A stretch of DNA of 64,000 bases from NCBI GenBank assembly GCA_016720075.1, contig JADJXW010000002.1, positions 186,001-250,000 of the forward strand. The letters run 5' to 3'. The translations under genes and the position numbers were made by a program. Below the pieces are notes generated by a model that worked only from the letters and a program-made list of their open reading frames with translations, ran no database searches and was not told the origin of the DNA. The DNA comes from Pseudomonadota bacterium (GTDB taxonomy: Bacteria; Pseudomonadota; Gammaproteobacteria; Steroidobacterales; Steroidobacteraceae). Positions 43,693 to 55,344 of this stretch are shown piece by piece (positions within the stretch are counted from its first letter, which is position 1; each line of letters starts with the position of its first letter).

Positions 43693-44985
43693 ATGAGCAG
43701 CACCACCAAGCCCAGCATCATTCCCGAGGCCGCGGCCGACTCCGCCCGGCCTGCCGGCGAGGGCTGGCTGACCGGCCTTGCCCGCCAGGGCCTGATGCAA
43801 CGACTGGCGCTGCTGCGCGATGGCGAAATCCGCCTGCAGGATGACGGCGAAACCCACCGCTTCGGTGCGCGCACGGCGCGCTGCGGACTGTCGGTCACGC
43901 TGACGGTGCGCGATCCGCAGTTCTGGTCGCTGGCCGCCTATGGCGGCACCGTCGGAGCCGGCGAGTCATACATCCACGGCCACTGGCGCTGTGATGACCT
44001 CACCAGCCTGGTTCGCATCATGGTGCTCAACCGGCACGTGATGGAGGACATGGAAGGTGGACTTGCGGCACGCGGCGGCGCGCTGCTGCGTCGGCTGCTT
44101 CACTGGGCCAATCGCAACAGCCGGCGCGGCAGCGCGCGCAACATTGCCGCGCATTACGACCTGGGCAACGACCTGTACCGGCTGATGCTCGACGACACCA
44201 TGGCCTACTCCTGTGGCATCTACCTTACCGAGGACGCCACGCTGCGCGAGGCCTCAATCGCCAAGTTCGACGCGGTGTGCCGCAAGCTCGCGCTGACCAG
44301 TTCCGATCACCTGGTGGAGATCGGCACCGGCTGGGGCGGTCTTGCCATCCATGCAGCGGAGAACTACGGCTGCCGCGTCACCACCACCACCATTTCGCGC
44401 GAGCAGCACGACTTCGCGAAGGAAAAGATCGCCGCGCGCGGCCTTTCCGACCGGATCACGCTGCTGTTCGAGGACTATCGCGACCTCCGGGGCCAGTTCG
44501 ACAAACTGGTGTCCATCGAGATGATCGAAGCCGTTGGGGCGCGCTACCTCGATACCTACTTTGCCAAGTGCTCCTCGCTGCTCAAGCCCACCGGCGCCAT
44601 GATGCTGCAGGCCATCACGCTGCAGGACCAGTTCTACGACAAGGCGCTGAAGTCGGTCGACTACATCCAGCGCTTCATCTTCCCGGGCAGCTTCATTCCG
44701 TCGGTCACGGCCATTGCCGACTCAGTCACCCGCGTCACCGACATGAAGCTGTTCAACCTGGAGGACATCGGACCGCACTACGCGCCCACGCTCAAGGCCT
44801 GGCGCGAGCGGTTCTTCGCGAACATCGACAAGGTGCGCGCGCTCGGCTATCCCGAGAGCTTCAACCGCCTGTGGGAGTTCTACCTGTGCTACTGCGAGGG
44901 CGGTTTCGCCGAACGCCAGCTGGGTAACGTGCAGATGCTGCTCACCAAGCCCGACTGCCGTCGCGCCGCGATCGCGGCGGGCTGA
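43693..44985 (+). CDS. cfa: Cyclopropane-fatty-acyl-phospholipid synthase family methyltransferase
   Basis: A 430-residue SAM-dependent enzyme. An N-terminal lipid-binding region (LRDGEIRLQDDGETHRFG, YGGTVGAGESYIHGHW) precedes the catalytic domain: NIAAHYDLGNDLYRLMLDDTMAYSCGIY, the SAM loop EIGTGWGGLAIHAAENYG, KLVSIEMIEAVGARYLD and the C-terminal WEFYLCYCEGGFAERQLGN. It adds a methylene to unsaturated acyl chains of membrane phospholipids. The hydroxyacid dehydrogenase gene follows 9 bases later. Confidence 0.93.
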   Translation: MSSTTKPSIIPEAAADSARPAGEGWLTGLARQGLMQRLALLRDGEIRLQDDGETHRFGARTARCGLSVTLTVRDPQFWSLAAYGGTVGAGESYIHGHWRCDDLTSLVRIMVLNRHVMEDMEGGLAARGGALLRRLLHWANRNSRRGSARNIAAHYDLGNDLYRLMLDDTMAYSCGIYLTEDATLREASIAKFDAVCRKLALTSSDHLVEIGTGWGGLAIHAAENYGCRVTTTTISREQHDFAKEKIAARGLSDRITLLFEDYRDLRGQFDKLVSIEMIEAVGARYLDTYFAKCSSLLKPTGAMMLQAITLQDQFYDKALKSVDYIQRFIFPGSFIPSVTAIADSVTRVTDMKLFNLEDIGPHYAPTLKAWRERFFANIDKVRALGYPESFNRLWEFYLCYCEGGFAERQLGNVQMLLTKPDCRRAAIAAG

Positions 44986-44994
44986 CCTTCCAGG

Positions 44995-46431
44995 TTGCGC
45001 GACGCCACCGACTCCGTGGAATTCGTTTCGCAGCTGCGGGAACTGCTGGGTCCCGATTCGCTGCGCACCGGTCCCGACGACCTTGCGCCGCTGCTCGCCG
45101 ATCACCGCCAGCTGTTCCGCGGTCGCGCGGCCGCGCTGGCGTTGCCGGATTCCACTGCAGAGGTGTCGCGCCTGCTCGCCTTCTGCAATACACATCGCAT
45201 CAGCGTCGTGCCTCAGGGCGGCAACACCGGCTACTGCGGCGGCGCCACGCCCGATGAAAGTGGCACCGCGCTGCTGCTGTCGCTGCGCCGGATGCGCCGC
45301 ATCCGCGCCGTGAACGCGGATGATTTCGCGCTGGTGGCCGATGCGGGCTGCACGCTGGCCGAGGTGCAGGTCGCAGCCGAGGGTGCGGACAGGTATTTTC
45401 CCTTGAGCCTGGGCTCGGAGGGCTCCTGCCAGATCGGCGGCAACCTCGCCACCAACGCGGGCGGCACCGCCGTCCTGCGCTACGGCATGATGCGCGACCT
45501 GACGCTGGGCATCGAAGCCGTGCTGGCCGATGGCAGCGTCATCAGCCAGCTTGCGCCGCTGCGCAAGGACAACACGGGCTACGACCTGCGCCAGCTGCTG
45601 ATCGGCAGCGAAGGCACGCTCGGGATCATCACCGCCGCCTGCCTGAAGCTGTTTCCGGCGGTGCGCGCGCGCGCGACGGCGTGGATCTCCGTCGCCTCCG
45701 CGGACCAGGCACTGTCACTGCTGGCATTGCTTCGCGAGCGCAGCGCGGACCGGTTGGTCACCTGCGAACTGGTGCCGCAGGCCGCGCTGAACCTGGTGCT
45801 GCAACACATCCCGGCCGCGCGCGATCCCGGCACCGCCGCCGCGCCGTGGTACCTGCTGGTGGAGCTGGCATCCTCGGGCGAAGACGACATGGATGGCCTG
45901 CTGCAAGCCGCACTGGCGCAGGCGCTGGAACGGGATCTCGTGCTGGATGCCGCGCTGGCGCGCAATGGCGCGCAGCGCGAGGATTTCTGGAGGCTGCGCG
46001 AATCGGTACCCGCCGCGCAGCGCGTGGCGGGCGCAAGCCTGAAGCACGACATCAGCGTGCCGGTGGCCCGGATCCCGGAGTTCATCCGGCGCGGCAGCGC
46101 GCTGGTGGAGCAGCACGTCCCGGAGGGATTTCTCGTGGCCTATGGCCACATCGGCGACGGCAACCTGCACTTCAACGTGAACCAGCGCCCCGGCGCGGAC
46201 AGCGCCGCTTTCCTGGCGCGCGAGGCCCCGCTCAAGCGGGCCGTGCACGACCTGGTCGCCTCGATGGGCGGCAGCTTCAGCGCCGAGCACGGCATTGGCC
46301 AGCTCAAGGTGGCCGAGCTCGAGCGCTATGCGCAGCCCGCAGAGCTCGCCGCGATGCGCGCCATCAAGCATGCTCTGGACCCGAACGGCATTCTCAACCC
46401 CGGCAAAGTGCTGAGGAGCACCCCACCATGA
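44995..46431 (+). CDS. FAD-linked D-2-hydroxyacid dehydrogenase (GlcD/D2HGDH type)
   Basis: A 478-residue flavoprotein with a PCMH/VAO-type FAD domain (VVPQGGNTGYCGGATPD, NLATNAGGTAVLRYGMMRDL, GSEGTLGIITAACLKLFPA) and a C-terminal cap with the metal-site segment YGHIGDGNLHFNVN and GSFSAEHGIGQLK. It oxidises a D-2-hydroxy acid (D-lactate, D-2-hydroxyglutarate or glycolate). The start is uncertain: TTG at 44995 gives the full N-terminus, while GTG at 45016 is an alternative. It overlaps the VOC gene by ATGA. Confidence 0.88.
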   Translation: MRDATDSVEFVSQLRELLGPDSLRTGPDDLAPLLADHRQLFRGRAAALALPDSTAEVSRLLAFCNTHRISVVPQGGNTGYCGGATPDESGTALLLSLRRMRRIRAVNADDFALVADAGCTLAEVQVAAEGADRYFPLSLGSEGSCQIGGNLATNAGGTAVLRYGMMRDLTLGIEAVLADGSVISQLAPLRKDNTGYDLRQLLIGSEGTLGIITAACLKLFPAVRARATAWISVASADQALSLLALLRERSADRLVTCELVPQAALNLVLQHIPAARDPGTAAAPWYLLVELASSGEDDMDGLLQAALAQALERDLVLDAALARNGAQREDFWRLRESVPAAQRVAGASLKHDISVPVARIPEFIRRGSALVEQHVPEGFLVAYGHIGDGNLHFNVNQRPGADSAAFLAREAPLKRAVHDLVASMGGSFSAEHGIGQLKVAELERYAQPAELAAMRAIKHALDPNGILNPGKVLRSTPP

Positions 46432-46898
46432 AAAACAAGACCATCCGCTGCCTGATCGCCGGCGCCCTGGGCGCCACGCTGCTGTGCCTCACCGCCACCG
46501 CGGGCACCACGCTCAACGGCGTGCGCGTCGGCGCGAAGGACGTGGCGCAACTTGCGAAGTTCTACCAGACGGTGTTCGGCATGCACGAGGTGCAGCGCAT
46601 CCAGACGCCGCAGTTCCTGGAAATCATGCTGGATTTCGGCGCCAGCGCCGCTGCGGCCAAGGCCAATGCCGGCGCGGACGTGGTCATCATGCAGCGCGCC
46701 ACCGACGACGGCGCCGACACCATGGCGCACATCGTGTTCAACGTCACCGACCTCGATGGCCTGGTCAAAGCCATCAAGGCCGCCGGCGGCAGGATGGAGC
46801 GCGATCCCTTCGAGTACGGCAATACCGGCATCCGCATCGGGATGGCCATCGACCCGGCCGGCAACCACTTCGAGATGATCCAGGCGCCGCAGCGCTAG
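46428..46898 (+). CDS. Exported VOC (glyoxalase/dioxygenase fold) protein
   Basis: A 156-residue protein with a signal peptide (about residues 1-26, KNKTIRCLIAGALGATLLCLTATA), then one vicinal-oxygen-chelate domain: VRVGAKDVAQLAKFYQTVFGMHEV, HIVFNVTDLDGLVKAIKAAGG, and IDPAGNHFEMIQ with the C-terminal metal-site Glu. VOC proteins bind a metal and isomerise or cleave small molecules. Export to the periplasm is unusual for the fold. Its start is inside the stop of the hydroxyacid dehydrogenase gene, so the two are coupled. Confidence 0.8.
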   Translation: MKNKTIRCLIAGALGATLLCLTATAGTTLNGVRVGAKDVAQLAKFYQTVFGMHEVQRIQTPQFLEIMLDFGASAAAAKANAGADVVIMQRATDDGADTMAHIVFNVTDLDGLVKAIKAAGGRMERDPFEYGNTGIRIGMAIDPAGNHFEMIQAPQR

Positions 46899-47793
46899 CG
46901 CGGGCTGTCCTGGCGCGTGACGCGCACCAGGCCTTCCTGCGCGGTGCTGGCCACCAGCAGGCCGTCGCGCCGGAAGATGCTGGCATGCGCGAAGCCGCGC
47001 GCGCCGGCCATCGTGGGACTCTCGATGGAATACAGCAGCCAGTCGTCCACTCGCACCTCGCGGTGGAACCACATGGCGTGATCGATGCTGGCCACCACCA
47101 CGCCGGGGCTCGCGAGCGTGAGCCCATGCGGGCGCATCGCCGTGCCGATCAGGTGGTAGTCAGAGACATAGGCCAGCAGGCATCGATGCTGCCTCGCATC
47201 CGACCCCGGGGAGCCCGCCGTGCGAAACCACACGTCGAAGCGCGGTGGCGCGACCTCGGCGCTGCGAAAGTTCACCGGCTGCACGGTGCGGAACTCGAAT
47301 GGTGAATCACGGCCCGCGAACCGGCCCACTGCGGGCGGCAGAGGACCTGCCGCTTCGATCAGTTCGCGCAGATCCGGCAGGGCCTCGGGCGGTGGCACAT
47401 CGGGCATCGCGATCTGGTGCGTCAGGCCCTCTTCCGGCACCTGGAACGAAGCGGCCATGTGGAAGATCTGCTCGCCATGCTGGATGGCCACCACGCGGCG
47501 GCTGGAAAAGCTGCCGCCATCGCGACTGCGATCCACCTGGTAGACGATGGGCGCGTTGAAATCACCGCGGCGCAGGAAGTAGGCGTGCAGCGAATGCACC
47601 TCGCGCGGGGCTCGACCGTGGCATAGGCGGCGCGCAGCGCCTGCCCGAGCACCTGTCCGCCGAACACCTGCGGACTGCCGATGTCGCGGCTGGCGCCGCG
47701 AAACAGGTTCAGCTCGAGGGGTTCCAGTTCGAGCAGCTGCAGCAGTTCCGCCAGCGGCCCACCCGCCAGCCAACCTCCTGCAGCAGGGCTCAT
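46895..47793 (-). pseudogene. tesB: Acyl-CoA thioesterase II, one-base frameshift
   Basis: A double-hotdog thioesterase. The first 60 residues (LLQLLELEPLELNLFRG, GSPQVFGGQVLGQALRAAYATVE) are in one frame. The rest (REVHSLHAYFLRRGDFNAPIVY, GSFSSRRVVAIQHGEQIF, LASPGVVVASIDHAMWFHREV, VASTAQEGLVRV) is in another. Restoring one C in a CCCC run at 47607-47610 gives a product of about 299 residues, close to normal. Intact TesB hydrolyses medium- to long-chain acyl-CoA. Its start overlaps the stop of the reductase gene (ATGA). Confidence 0.87.
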
Positions 47794-48821
47794 CCGGCCT
47801 CGCCCACGCCCAGGCGCTGGTGCATCACGGGGCTCGTGGTCGTGTACTGCAGGAACTGCCGCTTCTGCGGATACAGGTAGTTCTGCACGCCGAAGGCGGC
47901 CAGTGCCGCCTCGTGGAATCCGGAGAGGATCAGCTTCTTCTTGCCGGGATAGGTGTTGATGTCACCGACGGCGAAGATACCCGGCACGCTGGTCTGGAAT
48001 TTTTCGGTATCGACCAGCAGCGCCTTTTTCTCGAGCGCGATGCCCCATTCGGCGATGGGGCCGAGCTTCGGCGCGAGGCCAAAGAAGGCCAGCAGGCTGT
48101 CTGCACGCAGCGCGTGCTCGGCTCCCGCGGCATCCTTAACCACGACGCCGGTCATCGTTTCGCCGGAAGTTTCCAGCGCCTGGGCCGTGCCCTCGATGAA
48201 CCGCATGCGACCCGCGGCCACCATCTCCTGCATCTTCGCCACCGATGCCGGCGCCGCGCGGAATTCGGCGCGGCGGTGCACGAGCGTCATCGACGCGGCC
48301 TTTTCGGCCAGCGCCAGCGTCCAGTCGAGCGCCGAATCGCCGCCGCCAAAAATCACCAGGTGCTGGCCCTGGAATTCGGCAGCCGCTTTCACCCGATAGA
48401 AGATCTGCCGGTTCTCGAAGCGATCGGCGCCATCCACGCCCAGCCGGCGCGGCTGGAACGAGCCCACGCCGCCGGCGATGATCACCGCGCCGGCATCGAA
48501 GGCGAGGCCCGGACCGGTCGCCACATCGAAGCGGCCGTCATCGCGCTTCTTCACCTCGGTCACTTCGTGCCCGAAATGCATGGTCGCCCCGAATGGCTTG
48601 ATCTGCTCCAGCAGGCGGTCGACCAGCTCCTGCGCGCCGCAAACCGGCAGCGCGGGAATGTCGTAGATGGGCTTTTCGGGATACAGCTCGGCGCACTGCC
48701 CGCCCGGTCCCGGCAGCGAATCGAGCAGGTGGGCCTTGATGCCCAGCAGCCCCAGTTCAAAAACCTGGAACAGGCCGCAGGGGCCCGCCCCGACGATGAC
48801 GACTTCGGTCTGGATGGTCAT
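47790..48821 (-). CDS. Ferredoxin--NADP+ reductase, thioredoxin-reductase-like type
   Basis: A 343-residue flavoprotein with FAD motif VVIVGAGPCGLFQVFELG, NADP loop VIFGGGDSALDWTLAL, and the C-terminal FAD segment GIFAVGDINTYPGKKKLILSGFHEAALAAF followed by a tail (QYTTTSPVMHQRLG). The redox CxxC of thioredoxin reductase is absent, which identifies the ferredoxin/flavodoxin-NADP reductase relatives. It could reduce the [2Fe-2S] ferredoxin encoded at 23355-23669. The next gene is tesB. Confidence 0.85.
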   Translation of the reverse strand: MTIQTEVVIVGAGPCGLFQVFELGLLGIKAHLLDSLPGPGGQCAELYPEKPIYDIPALPVCGAQELVDRLLEQIKPFGATMHFGHEVTEVKKRDDGRFDVATGPGLAFDAGAVIIAGGVGSFQPRRLGVDGADRFENRQIFYRVKAAAEFQGQHLVIFGGGDSALDWTLALAEKAASMTLVHRRAEFRAAPASVAKMQEMVAAGRMRFIEGTAQALETSGETMTGVVVKDAAGAEHALRADSLLAFFGLAPKLGPIAEWGIALEKKALLVDTEKFQTSVPGIFAVGDINTYPGKKKLILSGFHEAALAAFGVQNYLYPQKRQFLQYTTTSPVMHQRLGVGEAG

Positions 48822-48837
48822 GGGGTGTAGTGCCGGG

Positions 48838-49137
48838 CTAGGCGCGGCCGGCGTTGGAATCCGTGGGCGTGTGGTAGTACTCGCTGTCCGCCGCGAGCTC
48901 GCGGATCAGGCGCTTGAGCTCCTCCACCCGGGCCTCGGCCGTGCTGATGGGCAGGCAGTCCTGGCAACGGGGGTCGCCACAGGGCTGGCGGGAATACAGC
49001 CAGTACTGCACGGCGCCGGCCAGCAGGCCGTCGGCGATGTCCCAGAGGTCCGCGTCCTTGTCCTTGTCCGCCAGCTTGTTGCCCAAATCCACTGCCTTGG
49101 CAAAGGCTGACTCGAAACTTTCGGGGGTGGCGCTCAT
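48838..49137 (-). CDS. Small uncharacterised protein with a Cys cluster
   Basis: A 99-residue cytosolic protein, helical, with a central SRQPCGDPRCQDCLP segment (Cx4Cx2C) that might bind a metal together with a nearby His, and an acidic N-terminal half (GNKLADKDKDADLWDIADGLL). I recognise no family. It is 16 bases upstream of the reductase gene in the same direction and diverges from marR. Confidence 0.6.
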   Translation of the reverse strand: MSATPESFESAFAKAVDLGNKLADKDKDADLWDIADGLLAGAVQYWLYSRQPCGDPRCQDCLPISTAEARVEELKRLIRELAADSEYYHTPTDSNAGRA

Positions 49138-49172
49138 GGGGAAGAAATTATACGCATCCGGTCAAGTTGGTA

Positions 49173-49201
49173 TTGACGGTAATTGCCAGTGCAAATACTG
49201 T
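49173..49201 (+). promoter_or_regulatory. Near-consensus sigma-70 promoter of the marR gene
   Basis: TTGACG (49173-49178) and TACTGT (49196-49201) with a 17-base spacer. The transcript would start only a few bases before the ATG at 49210. The spacer begins with GGTAATTGCC (49179 on, overlapping the -35 edge), an 8-of-10 palindrome that could be a MarR-type operator. AGGGA precedes the start codon. Confidence 0.55.
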
Positions 49202-49209
49202 AGGGAATT

Positions 49210-49686
49210 ATGAGCGCAGAAAAACCGACTGTCCACGAGTTCTACCGGGGCGACAACTGGTCTGCAGAAGAGTCGATCGGCTATCTGTTGCGCACCACGG
49301 TATCCACGCTGATGCGCGCCGCCGAGACGGCCATGCGCCCCTACGGACTCACCTCCGTGCAGTGGGCGCCGCTGATGATCATCTCGCGTGGCGGCAACCC
49401 CACGGCCGCCAGCCTCGCGCGCGACCTGAACACCGACACCGGCGCGATGACGCGCATGCTCGATCGCCTGGAGTCGAAGGGTCTGCTGATGCGCAGCCGC
49501 AGCTCCACCGATCGCCGCGTGGTGGAACTGACGCTCACCGACCAGGGCCGCGAGCTCACGCGCCAGATCCCGCACCACCTGGCCGCCGTGTACAACAGCC
49601 ACCTGGCGGGTTTCTCCCAGGAAGAATTCGTGACGCTGAAGAACATGCTGCGGCGGATCATTGCCAACCGCGACACCTCGACCTGA
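49210..49686 (+). CDS. MarR family transcriptional regulator
   Basis: A 158-residue winged-helix regulator: a dimerisation helix (SIGYLLRTTVSTLMRAAETAM), recognition region NPTAASLARDLNTDTGAMTRMLDRLESKGLL, and wing RSSTDRRVVELTLTDQG. MarR proteins usually repress their own gene and a neighbouring exporter until a small ligand binds. The convergent ABC exporter begins 3 bases beyond its stop, so the regulated target is not obvious from layout. Confidence 0.9.
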   Translation: MSAEKPTVHEFYRGDNWSAEESIGYLLRTTVSTLMRAAETAMRPYGLTSVQWAPLMIISRGGNPTAASLARDLNTDTGAMTRMLDRLESKGLLMRSRSSTDRRVVELTLTDQGRELTRQIPHHLAAVYNSHLAGFSQEEFVTLKNMLRRIIANRDTST

Positions 49687-49689
49687 GGT

Positions 49690-51459
<1,770 letters not shown>

Positions 51460-51525
51460 TTCGAGGAATTCGCGAGGCAGATGTTTCCAGGTCCCGCGAA
51501 GGCGGGGGCGGCGGAGCGGGCCGGC

Positions 51526-52785
51526 TCATGGCGCCGGCCGCGCCGCGCGCGTCGAGTTCACGCCGACCAGGCGCGATTCGACGTTGACTCCATTGACGCC
51601 GACCACCTCGTACAGGGCTTCGAAACTGTTCCAGGCCGGCTTGCCGCGCGCGATCTCCTGCAGCGCATCGGGCGAGGCCAGATTCTCCGCCGCCTGCATC
51701 AGGCCGGTGTCACGCGTGCCCGCGATGACCAGATGCCGCACCTCGCCGGGACCGGCGACGCTGGCCACATAGGCAAAGTCGGTGTAGCGCTCGGTGCCCG
51801 AATGCGGCTCCCCGGCATCGCTGACCCACATCCGACCCGTCTCGCCATCGATGATCTCGTCGTAGGATCCGCCGAAGGCATAGCGCGAGCCACCGAACAC
51901 CATGTCCTCGAGCATGCCCAGGGAGCTGAGGTAGCCGATGTAGATCACATGCGTGGTCTTGATGGTGGAAGGATCCAGTTCAGAGGCGAGCGTGAGCGTC
52001 ACGTGCTTGCCGGAGGCGGTCACCACCGGCAGCACCTCGCGCAGGGCCTGCGCGCTGGAGGTGGGCAGATAGCCCAGCTTCAGGTCAGCGTACTGCGTGG
52101 CGAGCCGGGGATCGGCGATGAAGCGCTGCTCGAGGTCCTGCTGTGAATTCACTTCGAAATCCCGGATCAGCCGCCGCACGACGCCCGAGCCGTCGGTTTC
52201 ACCGAATATGTAGTAATCGCCCAGCACCAGCTGGATGGGCAACGCGTCTTCCAGCAATGGCGCCCAAAGGGGCGACTCGCGCACGCGCGCCACGCGCGCA
52301 TCGACGTCAGGTCGCTGCAGCAGCGCCACGAGCAGCGCCAGGCACAGCGCCCCGAGCAGCCCGGCCACGATCCAGGCCGTGCGCTCGCGCCGCAGCCAGG
52401 AGTCTTCCGGCGCCGCAGCGACCGCGGCATCCACCGGCACGGCCGCGCTTTCCAGCGTCAGGCGATATTCGCCGCGCGGCAGCGTCAGCCGATGCGGCGC
52501 CGCAGCGCCTTCCTCCCGGTAGAAATCCTCGAGCCGGCGTCGCAGCTTGTGCGCCGTGACGCGCACGGTCGCATCCTGGGCCACGTCGAAATCGGCCCCG
52601 CGGCCAAAGCCGCCCACCGCGATCTCGAGCTCCTTCGGCACCCGTCCCTGCGCCTGGCAGGCCACCAGGAACTCGAACATGCGCTGCATCTGCGTGCCGC
52701 GGCCCAGCTGCCCGCTCTGGCGGACGCGCTCGACTTCGGCTGCGAAACTGGCGGATTCAGCGCTTGCGGGCGGGGACTCGGACAC
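51526..52785 (-). CDS. Membrane-anchored winged-helix protein, possible one-component sensor
   Basis: A 419-residue protein. Residues 15-110 form a winged helix-turn-helix of the type found at the N-terminus of ToxR-like regulators (MFEFLVACQAQGRVPKELEI, FGRGADFDVAQDATVRV, KLRRRLEDFY, LPRGEYRLTL). One membrane helix follows at about 137-157, then a 260-residue domain (LVLGDYYIFGETDGSG, YIGYLSSLGMLEDM) that should lie in the periplasm. It may bind DNA while sensing outside the membrane. The stop overlaps an ATG near the ABC exporter start, so it is probably co-expressed with the exporter. Confidence 0.7.
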   Translation of the reverse strand: MSESPPASAESASFAAEVERVRQSGQLGRGTQMQRMFEFLVACQAQGRVPKELEIAVGGFGRGADFDVAQDATVRVTAHKLRRRLEDFYREEGAAAPHRLTLPRGEYRLTLESAAVPVDAAVAAAPEDSWLRRERTAWIVAGLLGALCLALLVALLQRPDVDARVARVRESPLWAPLLEDALPIQLVLGDYYIFGETDGSGVVRRLIRDFEVNSQQDLEQRFIADPRLATQYADLKLGYLPTSSAQALREVLPVVTASGKHVTLTLASELDPSTIKTTHVIYIGYLSSLGMLEDMVFGGSRYAFGGSYDEIIDGETGRMWVSDAGEPHSGTERYTDFAYVASVAGPGEVRHLVIAGTRDTGLMQAAENLASPDALQEIARGKPAWNSFEALYEVVGVNGVNVESRLVGVNSTRAARPAP

Positions 52786-52898
52786 GGCGGAATCTTAGCA
52801 GGCCCCACTCACGGGCAGACGGGCAAACTCCGGCCGAAACTGGTACTCTCGCGGGCCTTTTTCCCCGGCCGTTCGCGGCCGAGAGTGCGCCCTCCCCC

Positions 52899-54729
<1,831 letters not shown>

Positions 54730-54731
54730 CG

Positions 54732-55334
54732 ATGGGCCAGGTCGTCACGCCAACGGTCCGCAACCTGCTGGTCGCCTGCATCGGGGTGTACCTGCTGCAG
54801 ATGGTGATGGGCGAGCGGCTGGTCGACCTGTTCGGACTGTGGCCGCCGAATTCCTTCACGCCGCATTTCCAGCCGTGGCAGCTGGTCAGCTACGCCTTCC
54901 TGCACGACCCTGGCAGTTTCACGCACATCCTGTTCAACATGTTCGCGCTGTACATGTTCGGACCGGAGATCGAGCGGCTGCTCGGCGCGCGCCGGTTCTT
55001 CACCTATTACATCGTCTGCGTGATTGGCGCCGCCATCGCCCAGCTGGCGGTGCTGCGCCTCGTGGGCAACCCCCCGGTGCCCACCGTGGGAGCCTCGGGT
55101 GGCATCTTCGGGCTGCTGCTTGCCTTTGGCCTCGCCTTCCCGCGTCGGCGCCTGATGCTGATCTTTCCCCCGATCCCCATGCCGGCCTGGCTGTTCGTGA
55201 CGCTGTATGGCCTGCTCGAGCTGTATCTCGGGGTTTCAGGCCACGCCAGCGGCGTGGCGCATTTCGCCCATCTGGGCGGCATGGTTGGCGGGTTCGCGCT
55301 GATCCTCTACTGGCGCGTGCAGCAGCGGCGCTGA
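54732..55334 (+). CDS. Rhomboid family intramembrane serine protease
   Basis: A 200-residue, six-helix membrane protease. The active serine is in GASGGIFGLLLAF, the catalytic His in HFAHLGGMVGGF, and HILFNMFALYMFG supplies the oxyanion-site residues. It cuts membrane proteins within the bilayer; its substrate is unknown. It begins 2 bases after typA and converges on the GGDEF gene. Confidence 0.9.
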   Translation: MGQVVTPTVRNLLVACIGVYLLQMVMGERLVDLFGLWPPNSFTPHFQPWQLVSYAFLHDPGSFTHILFNMFALYMFGPEIERLLGARRFFTYYIVCVIGAAIAQLAVLRLVGNPPVPTVGASGGIFGLLLAFGLAFPRRRLMLIFPPIPMPAWLFVTLYGLLELYLGVSGHASGVAHFAHLGGMVGGFALILYWRVQQRR

Positions 55335-55344
55335 CCGCCGCGCG

